Source: Thermoplasmatota archaeon (GTDB lineage: Archaea; Thermoplasmatota; Thermoplasmata; Thermoplasmatales; Thermoplasmataceae). From it: a stretch of 9,969 nt of DNA. The notes under the pieces are model-generated. The model searched no databases. It saw only the letters and a list, made by a program, of their open reading frames with translations, and was not told where the DNA came from. How positions within the stretch are numbered: position 1 is the stretch's first letter; each line of letters opens with the position of its first letter. Positions 5,362 to 9,969 of the stretch are shown here, in pieces. The translations under genes and the position numbers were made by a program. The DNA is taken from positions 1 to 9,969 of the forward strand of contig JAMCUD010000045.1 in NCBI GenBank assembly GCA_023379355.1. The letters run 5' to 3'.

Positions 5362-7650
5362 AAAACATGCACCTCTTAGCATCCCAGTCTTCCCATTTCC
5401 CATAAAACCTATATCTCCACCCAATCCTCTTGCTATTTTCTTCATAGTATACAAACCAAGCCCTTGACCCCCTCGTGTGGAAATCCCAGGAGAGAAGAGA
5501 GCATCAGAAACGTTTTCATTAACCCCGTCACCATCATCAGAAAAATAAAGTTTCAGGGAAGCCCCCGTAGCCTCAAACTTCAAGAGGATATTCTTGCAAT
5601 GGGCTTTCAGGGAATTGCTAACTAGGTTATCCAAAATAATAGATATTTCTAGATATCTTAGCTCCTTGGTTACTTTCACTTCATCTCCGATGAAACTGAC
5701 TTGAACACCATTGGACGCAAGGTTATCTTTCTTGGTTTTACTTAGATATTGTGTTATGAAGGAGATAATGTTGCCTTCTATTATATCTGAGCTTAAGTCA
5801 AACTTAGCACTAAGGGAAAGCTCGGCGACTTTCACCATCTTCTGTACCGAAATCCTTGCAGACTGGAGGGATTCGACAAAATCTTTCATGCCCTCGATCT
5901 TAGAAAGTCCATTAATCACTCTTTCAAGGGACGGTAAAACATCGTCCCCAGCAATTACAAGCTCGTGGTCAAGTAGATCAGATATCGGACCCCTAATATT
6001 CGGTGATTTTTCAAGGAAGAGTACCTCCTTTTCCCGTTGCCTAAGGTTCCTATTTAATTCCCTAATTCCTGTCTTGATCCCCTTTATTTGGGCTTCAACA
6101 AACTCCTTTGAACTTGAATCAGGTGCGACGCTAGCAAGTGCTTCAAGGCTGTTCACTAGTTCTGGCACTTTCTGTATCTCTTTTTCCTTGACAATCTCAA
6201 GAAGATTCTTTCCAACTCCAATTGAGATGAAATCCTTCGGATCACCGGCAATATAATCTACCAGCTTTAGGCTTTCAATCTTCCTTTCTTCTTCTGTGAC
6301 AGGTTTTGTTTCGGAGTCCCAATTTATCGCTTCAACAACATATCTCTGGAGCCGTTTGATCACATAGCTATTCATGAGTTCCTTGAGTTCCTCAAGAGGC
6401 TGGCCCTGATAGAAACCTTCACGATTAGATACCTCCTTGAAGGTGTTCGTTTTGTCTGTTATGGAAACCATCCCGAGAATGTCTCTGGTTGCAAGTCTAC
6501 GACCCCATCCTTGTCCTTTTTGCCTATCAAGGCCTAGCCAATCGTCACCTTCTTCACCGTATGGAAAAACACGGAAGGTATTCCTGTAAACGTGGATAGA
6601 GCCAAAGTTGACAGGTCTAATGCCCATGATCCTTGTGAAGATATTTTTTGAATTCTTGTTAAGGTAGAAGACTTCTGTATCTACTTTTTCTGCACGTTCC
6701 TGAGACCCGACAGTCTCGAACGGAGATCTCTCAAGAGTATCTATCAGCAGTTCCCCTTTCTCAAATAGCTTGATTCTAATTCTCCCATTCTCTATGTTAC
6801 CAGTTATCCATGTAGACCACTTCCTAAGGTCATCAATAACAACGTTAGAGATATCTCCGTTTACTGGGCCTTTGGGCTCCCATCTCTCCACTCGATCATC
6901 ATCCTCAGCTTCATTGGCGTCAGCATAATGTTTCTCGTTGAGTTTTATCTGTCTTGAATCCTCCTTATCGTAAAGAGATGAGCCAAGATAGAGCTTGAAA
7001 TCAGATGGCGGGTTGAAGGGATTAATCATCCTTTGGAGATACTTTCTAAGTCTGAACAAGTCTTCATAAGGCCACTTATCTCTGAGATTTTCAATTACTA
7101 AGATTGTGCCTTGACTTGGTTTCACAGTGTGGTATTGTTGAACTATGCGAGGGTAATCTTCAATTGTTATGTCCACAGGTATCTTGTTAAACTCTTCCTT
7201 CTGATTCTTTTCAAAATCAAGCCAATTAACATGCAGGTGAACCCATTCGTTCTCGCCTATTGTCTTGGAATATAGGTCCAATTTCTTGCCCAACCTGTCG
7301 CATGAAAATCTCCCAATTCCTTTCATCCCAGACTGTAATCTTGGCAGTTCTTTGCTAGCTTCTTCTTTCTTGTCAGAAAATCCCACAAATAACCATTTAT
7401 TTCTTATGTCTGCCTCGTTCATTCCAGTTCCATCATCTATTATGAAGAGCTTATCCGCGGTACCATCTTTTGGATCTGGATCGTTGTGTTTGAAAATTAT
7501 TCTCGTGTTCGTAGCTCCCGCGTCATAGGCATTTTTTACTAGTTCGAGCACGGCGATATACTTGTTGGACACTAGCTCTTGTCCCACTAGGTCTTTCAAG
7601 GCTGTACTAATCTGAAAATAACCTTCATTTCTTTTTTTTGGACTTATCAT
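5347..7650 (-). CDS. Soluble histidine kinase with an extra N-terminal MORC/Hsp90-like ATPase
   Basis: A 767-residue protein with two GHKL ATP-binding modules and no membrane segment. The first has an N box (ELVKNAYDAG, 36-45), DDGTGM (72-77) and GMKGIGR (108-114). A region to about 440, with SNREGF at 408-413, resembles the middle of MutL/Hsp90/MORC-type ATPases found in restriction islands. A charged, probably coiled-coil linker (about 515-550) follows. Residues about 555-610 look like a dimerisation/phosphotransfer helix pair, with H562 in LLDHEL as the candidate phospho-His. The C-terminal module has N box NLVSNSLKAH (675-684), DDGDGV (705-710), an F-box-like LFSPGIST and GGQGLGL (727-733). 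The start is ATG 7650, with GGTGGTG four bases upstream and TAA as the preceding codon. It probably senses a cytosolic nucleic-acid or stress cue and phosphorylates the next gene's receiver; the cue is unknown. Confidence 0.85.
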   Translation of the reverse strand: MISPKKRNEGYFQISTALKDLVGQELVSNKYIAVLELVKNAYDAGATNTRIIFKHNDPDPKDGTADKLFIIDDGTGMNEADIRNKWLFVGFSDKKEEASKELPRLQSGMKGIGRFSCDRLGKKLDLYSKTIGENEWVHLHVNWLDFEKNQKEEFNKIPVDITIEDYPRIVQQYHTVKPSQGTILVIENLRDKWPYEDLFRLRKYLQRMINPFNPPSDFKLYLGSSLYDKEDSRQIKLNEKHYADANEAEDDDRVERWEPKGPVNGDISNVVIDDLRKWSTWITGNIENGRIRIKLFEKGELLIDTLERSPFETVGSQERAEKVDTEVFYLNKNSKNIFTRIMGIRPVNFGSIHVYRNTFRVFPYGEEGDDWLGLDRQKGQGWGRRLATRDILGMVSITDKTNTFKEVSNREGFYQGQPLEELKELMNSYVIKRLQRYVVEAINWDSETKPVTEEERKIESLKLVDYIAGDPKDFISIGVGKNLLEIVKEKEIQKVPELVNSLEALASVAPDSSSKEFVEAQIKGIKTGIRELNRNLRQREKEVLFLEKSPNIRGPISDLLDHELVIAGDDVLPSLERVINGLSKIEGMKDFVESLQSARISVQKMVKVAELSLSAKFDLSSDIIEGNIISFITQYLSKTKKDNLASNGVQVSFIGDEVKVTKELRYLEISIILDNLVSNSLKAHCKNILLKFEATGASLKLYFSDDGDGVNENVSDALFSPGISTRGGQGLGLYTMKKIARGLGGDIGFMGNGKTGMLRGACFEVDL

Positions 7651-7679
7651 TTAGCACCACCGAGAGTTTTTTCAAACAT
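7647..7679 (-). other. Possible 10-codon leader ORF overlapping the kinase start
   Basis: ATG at 7679 opens MFEKTLGGAK, whose TGA overlaps the kinase ATG in an ATGA arrangement. A TAG directly precedes the ATG. The kinase ribosome site lies inside it. It could be a coupling leader peptide or chance; there is no independent support. Confidence 0.2.
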
Positions 7680-7795
7680 CTATTTCAATGACCTCAACTC
7701 GGCTAACATGCTATTTTTGCGCTTCAGACTCAAAAGTAGATTTCTGAACCTCAAGCATGATTGAAATTGCTTCTTTTGCCACCAGAAATTACTGT

Positions 7796-8377
7796 TCATT
7801 TCAATTCATCACCTTCATTTATCTTCCCTTCCTTGATATATTCCTCAATCAATGACCTCATGTGCGGAAGAGACCAAGCAAAGTCCACATGCTTGCATTC
7901 CTTGCTCTCATCCTTCTCGCACCATAATTCAAAGTGACTGTTAATCCTCTTAACGTAAACCATGATGACGCTTGTTGTCTTCCCGGATTGATCTATCTCC
8001 TGTATTGCAACATGATCATCTAGGACATTGAGATGGGTCATCGCTGACAGCCCCTTGAACCTGTCTCTCCAGTCCGGGGGCATTTTGAATTGCGCTCCTT
8101 CTTCAGTAATCTCACCTTTGGCGATTTCCTCTGCCTTTCTTAATTGCTCAGCGACCTGACGGCCTTTGGGAGTAAGAGATATTTCCTGTATGTTCTTTCC
8201 AAACGCCTTCTGATCTATTTTAATCAAGCCATCATTGCTTAACTGTGCCAGCAACTTGTCCAGTGAATAGAGATTCTTGACTATGTCCTGCAAAGCCGTC
8301 TTGAGGCAGCTTCTCCCAAGCAACCTAATCAGAACCGACTTGGAAAAACGCAGATCGAGTGAGCTTGAATTCACCAA
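7796..8377 (-). CDS. Winged-helix DNA-binding protein with Cys/His cluster
   Basis: A 193-residue protein. Residues about 10-85 look like a winged helix-turn-helix. Helices (SVLIRLLG; ALQDIVKNLYSLDKLLAQLSNDGLI) are followed by a wing-like IQEISLTPKGRQVAEQL, as in archaeal MarR/PadR-like regulators. The C-terminal half carries C153, C161, H163 and H172 in LWCEKDESKECKHVDFAWSLPH, a possible zinc site, then a final helix. The frame has a TTG at 8377 and a GTG at 8374. A TATA-like box centred near 8402 suits a leaderless start at GTG 8374 slightly better. It reads toward the kinase operon, 145 bases upstream. It may regulate that operon or be a resident regulator; no target is shown. Confidence 0.68.
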   Translation of the reverse strand: MVNSSSLDLRFSKSVLIRLLGRSCLKTALQDIVKNLYSLDKLLAQLSNDGLIKIDQKAFGKNIQEISLTPKGRQVAEQLRKAEEIAKGEITEEGAQFKMPPDWRDRFKGLSAMTHLNVLDDHVAIQEIDQSGKTTSVIMVYVKRINSHFELWCEKDESKECKHVDFAWSLPHMRSLIEEYIKEGKINEGDELK

Positions 8378-8396
8378 TTAACATGTCGCAGATGTA

Positions 8397-8406
8397 TCTT
8401 ATATCT
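8397..8406 (-). promoter_or_regulatory. TATA box of the winged-helix gene
   Basis: On minus this reads AGATATAAGA, centred 25-28 bases before the TTG 8377/GTG 8374 starts. This suits a leaderless archaeal promoter. Confidence 0.5.
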
Positions 8407-8415
8407 ACGCAACGT

Positions 8416-8423
8416 GATATATA
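8416..8423 (+). promoter_or_regulatory. TATA box of the RHH gene at 8448
   Basis: GATATATA is centred about 28 bases before the ATG at 8448. No ribosome site precedes the ATG, so a leaderless transcript is likely. It is divergent from the winged-helix promoter, and the two boxes are about 18 bases apart. Confidence 0.55.
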
Positions 8424-8437
8424 CACATTATACGTTA

Positions 8438-8450
8438 CATATTGTATATG
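8438..8450. promoter_or_regulatory. Small inverted repeat over the RHH start codon
   Basis: CATAT-TGT-ATATG overlaps the ATG at 8448 and the likely transcription start. It is a candidate autoregulatory site for the RHH protein, but 5-bp arms in AT-rich DNA can arise by chance. Confidence 0.3.
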
Positions 8451-8594
8451 TCAGATAGAATATCAATCGCTGTATCGAAAGAAAAGTTGAATGAGCTGTA
8501 TTCAGTGAAGTTTGATTTCAGGGTCAATACAATCGAAGAGGCCATAAAGGAATTGCTTAACAAATATCACCAGAAACAGGATATCCCCACTTAA
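8448..8594 (+). CDS. Small ribbon-helix-helix protein, 48 aa
   Basis: The strand RISIAVS is followed by helix A (KEKLNELYSVKFD), a turn (FRVN) and helix B (TIEEAIKELLNKYHQK). This is a clear RHH pattern of the kind seen in archaeal plasmid, virus and toxin-antitoxin regulators. The start is ATG 8448, backed by a TATA box at leaderless distance. It faces away from the winged-helix gene. Its stop lies 10 bases from the stop of a convergent RHH remnant with similar helix B (SLGEVIDRLIEEYNRK), so the two could be diverged copies. The partner or target is unknown. Confidence 0.72.
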   Translation: MSDRISIAVSKEKLNELYSVKFDFRVNTIEEAIKELLNKYHQKQDIPT

Positions 8595-8604
8595 TCTCCC
8601 CTGG

Positions 8605-8775
8605 TCAGGGCTGTTTTTCGTGGCTTTCCGTGCCATGTTTCCTGTTATACTCCTCGATTAGACGATCTATCACTTCCCCGAGCGAATCAACCTTCAGTTC
8701 ATATTTGAGTTCCCTCAATTCATCGCACAATTCATGGGACCTTGAGAAGGACAGCGGCAGCGGGACTGAAGAATC
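8605..8775 (-). pseudogene. RHH-type gene lacking a start codon
   Basis: The minus frame ending at TGA 8605-8607 encodes SVPLPLSFSRSHELCDEL, then a helix with KYELKVD and SLGEVIDRLIEEYNRK, and a polar tail ending EKQP. That is the strand-helix-helix order of an RHH protein. The frame is open back to 8805 but holds no ATG, GTG or TTG before TTG 8730, which would remove the DNA-binding strand. An ATG at 8787 exists in another frame. Upstream of about 8770 the DNA instead encodes an HsdR remnant on the opposite strand. The gene has therefore probably lost its head in a rearrangement; a frameshift is the alternative. Confidence 0.5.
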
Positions 8776-8777
8776 CT

Positions 8778-9335
8778 GACATATCCATACTGTCAGATTA
8801 ATTCCTCACCGAAGTCAGGGATATGTCACAGAAGAACCTTGCCTTTGAGATGTTAAGGAAACTGCTGAAAGATCAGATTGGAATAAGGAAGAGAAAGAAC
8901 CTCATACAGCAGAGATCATTTCTGGAACTTCTTGAAAAGTCAATCAAACAGTACACCAACAGGTCCATTGAAACAGCAGAGGTGATACAGGAACTTATCG
9001 ATCTTGCAAAGAAGATCAGAGAAGAACAGAACCGCAGAAAGGGCATGGGCCTTACCGATTATGAGGTTGTCTTCTATGATGCACTTGCGGACAACGAAAG
9101 CGCAAGGGAAGTTTTAAGTGACCAGAATCTGCGTATTATTGCAAAGGAACTTGTTGAGACTGTGAGGAAGAATGTCACAATCGACTGGATCATTGGAGAA
9201 AACCTACTGGGTAAACTTCGACTGATGGTGAAAAAGATATTAAGAAAGTGATGGTATCCTCCTGATAAGCAGGAGAAGGCAACCCAGACGGCGCTGGAAC
9301 AGGCAAAGCTGCATTGGTATGGGTGGGTAAATTAG
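8778..9335 (+). pseudogene. hsdR: C-terminal remnant of type I restriction enzyme R subunit (HsdR)
   Basis: This matches the C-terminal helical region (DUF3387-type) of HsdR, the ATP-driven translocase and nuclease subunit of type I restriction enzymes. From ATG 8823 it is open for 142 residues to TGA 9249-9251, with family-typical NLAFEMLRKLL, NRSIETAEVIQELIDLAKK, FYDALADNESA and KELVETVRKNVTIDW. The similarity runs past both ends. Before the ATG the same frame reads DISILSD, TAA (8799-8801), FLTEVRD. After the TGA it reads WYPPDKQEKATQTALEQAK to TAG 9333-9335. The nuclease and helicase domains, and HsdM and HsdS, are absent. It is a dead fragment, or at most a short expressed relic. Confidence 0.85.
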
Positions 9336-9392
9336 AAAGGTCGTGATAAGTAATCCTATTATACTGGACAGAGAATATCATATTTGAGGAAT

Positions 9393-9509
9393 ATGTCATC
9401 AAAAGGTAAAGGGAAAAGCGCACCACCCAATCCTCCCTCGAACCCAAATTACCCAAGTACAACTGGGCAGCCATCTGGAAAGGGGAGAGGGAACAGTCCT
9501 AAGAAATGA
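9393..9509 (+). CDS. 38-aa basic, disordered small protein
   Basis: From ATG 9393 to TGA 9507-9509 the product is made almost wholly of Ser, Gly, Lys, Pro and Asn. It begins SSKGKGKSAPPNPPSNP and ends GKGRGNSPKK. It has no hydrophobic core and a strong positive charge, as in nucleic-acid-binding tails or small chromatin- or RNA-associated peptides. GAGG at 9386-9389 precedes the ATG, and an ATTATA box lies about 32 bases upstream. The composition is too ordered to look random, but no family is recognised with certainty. It follows the HsdR remnant and may be the first intact gene to its right. Confidence 0.5.
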   Translation: MSSKGKGKSAPPNPPSNPNYPSTTGQPSGKGRGNSPKK

Positions 9510-9510
9510 A

Positions 9511-9570
9511 AAACCTTGAGAAATAGGGTTGTTATATCTCTTATTGTAATTATTTTTTCATTCCCTTTTT
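9511..9570 (+). terminator. Weak hairpin and T tract after the 38-aa gene
   Basis: AACC and GGTT can pair around an 11-base loop just after the TGA. Further on come ATTTTTTC and CCCTTTTTCC. T tracts of this kind end many archaeal transcripts. Confidence 0.3.
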
Positions 9571-9725
9571 CCATAATAACATGTTTTTGCATAAGTTTCC
9601 GACTTTAACAAACTTAGTATCTGGCTATGCTGTCTTGGGTCTAAAGCTTCAAGTATATCTTCACTGGAGACAACCAGCCTATGGTCCCCGGAAAGCTTAT
9701 CAGATTCCTATTGGTGTAATAGGCA
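9571..9725. other. No supported gene
   Basis: This stretch lies between the 38-aa gene and the edge gene. On minus, about 49 codons after a TAG are open from roughly 9707 to a TGA near 9561, in the same frame as the edge gene but after its stop, and no start codon serves them. The plus frame at 9581-9766 has no recognisable protein character. I assign no function. Confidence 0.4.
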
Positions 9726-9969
9726 TTATTCCAGTTTCGATATCTTCATGCCCTTGTCATCCGTGAATTTAAGGATGTCTCCGTCTTCCAACCCAGCCTC
9801 CTTGATATCTTCCTTTGTATTGTTATCCTTTACGACGTTCCTCTTGCAGATACGTGAGTTACGTGGATTAACCTTTTTGCCATTTCCCGTAATAGTATAA
9901 AATTTGAAAAACATTTTTCTTTCCTGTATGTTATTTACTGCGTTTATTGCATTCTCATCCTCAATTTTC
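9726..9969 (-). CDS. Unknown protein, 5' end outside the window
   Basis: The minus frame ends at TAA 9726-9728 and is open to the right edge, giving at least 80 residues. An ATG at 9914 would give 62 residues, but 18 open codons before it (including KIEDENAINAVNNIQERK) read naturally, so the true start may lie beyond the edge. The visible part is basic and polar (TITGNGKKVNPRNSRICKR), then KEDIKEAGLEDGDILKFTDDKG. The AGLEDGDILKF element recalls the 'lead-in to a swapped-hairpin strand' of AbrB-like folds, but the rest does not confirm it. It could equally be the tail of a larger protein. Confidence 0.45.
   Translation of the reverse strand, partial: KIEDENAINAVNNIQERKMFFKFYTITGNGKKVNPRNSRICKRNVVKDNNTKEDIKEAGLEDGDILKFTDDKGMKISKLE

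Noticed and set aside
5711..6256. A 181-codon open frame on plus inside the kinase gene
   Set aside because: It is antisense to well-supported kinase domains and its translation has no domain character.
9190..9474. A 94-codon minus frame across the HsdR remnant end
   Set aside because: It is antisense to clear HsdR sequence and to the 38-aa gene, and shows no motif.
9570..9725. A transposase-like ending (GWLSPVKIYLKL) on minus
   Set aside because: The resemblance covers about a dozen residues, with no catalytic region, inverted repeats or target duplication.
9581..9766. A 61-codon plus frame
   Set aside because: It overlaps the end of the minus-strand edge gene, has no ribosome site or promoter, and its composition looks random.
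1..9969. CRISPR arrays, tRNA or rRNA genes, and complete insertion sequences
   Set aside because: No regularly spaced repeats, cloverleaf, rRNA-like stretch or transposase with terminal repeats was seen on reading both strands.

Overview
The window looks archaeal and most resembles the Thermoplasmata lineage (Ferroplasma/Cuniculiplasma-like). This is inferred from gene style, not from a marker gene. Several genes have a TATA-like box about 25-28 bases before the start codon, as in leaderless archaeal transcripts. Internal operon genes instead carry GAGG/GAGGTG ribosome sites. TTG starts are frequent, and tiny ribbon-helix-helix (RHH) regulators are scattered throughout. The content is accessory: defence genes, small regulators and gene wreckage, with no housekeeping core.

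Layout. 1-400: a GIY-YIG nuclease-like gene cut short by an in-frame TAA. 473-1798 (minus): a 49-aa RHH regulator directly followed by an Egghead-like membrane glycosyltransferase. A second RHH gene diverges from it at 1910, and two copies of one 14-bp palindrome lie between them, one before each gene. 2189-2606: a small unknown gene, then a small ORF broken by TAA. 2743-8377 is a defence-like block. It holds vsr and a DNA cytosine methyltransferase on plus, converging on a minus-strand pair: a kinase with two GHKL ATPase domains and a receiver-domain protein with a C-terminal HEPN-type RNase motif. A winged-helix regulator lies upstream of the pair. 8448-8594: another RHH gene. 8605-9335: a start-less RHH fragment abutting the C-terminal remnant of a type I restriction HsdR subunit that carries two stops. 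9393-9509: a 38-aa basic disordered protein. 9726-9969: a gene running off the right edge.

How the genes may work together (inference). The methyltransferase would mark host DNA, and Vsr would repair the T:G mismatches left by 5-methylcytosine deamination. No restriction endonuclease is visible. The likely effector is the HEPN domain, gated by phosphotransfer from the MORC/Hsp90-like ATPase-kinase. This would be a two-component-controlled RNA-cleaving arm beside a methylation module, instead of a classical type II restriction enzyme. The most noteworthy points are this kinase/receiver-HEPN pair, the identical GAGGTG-N5-TTGA coupling at both of its internal gene junctions, and the number of decaying genes around it.
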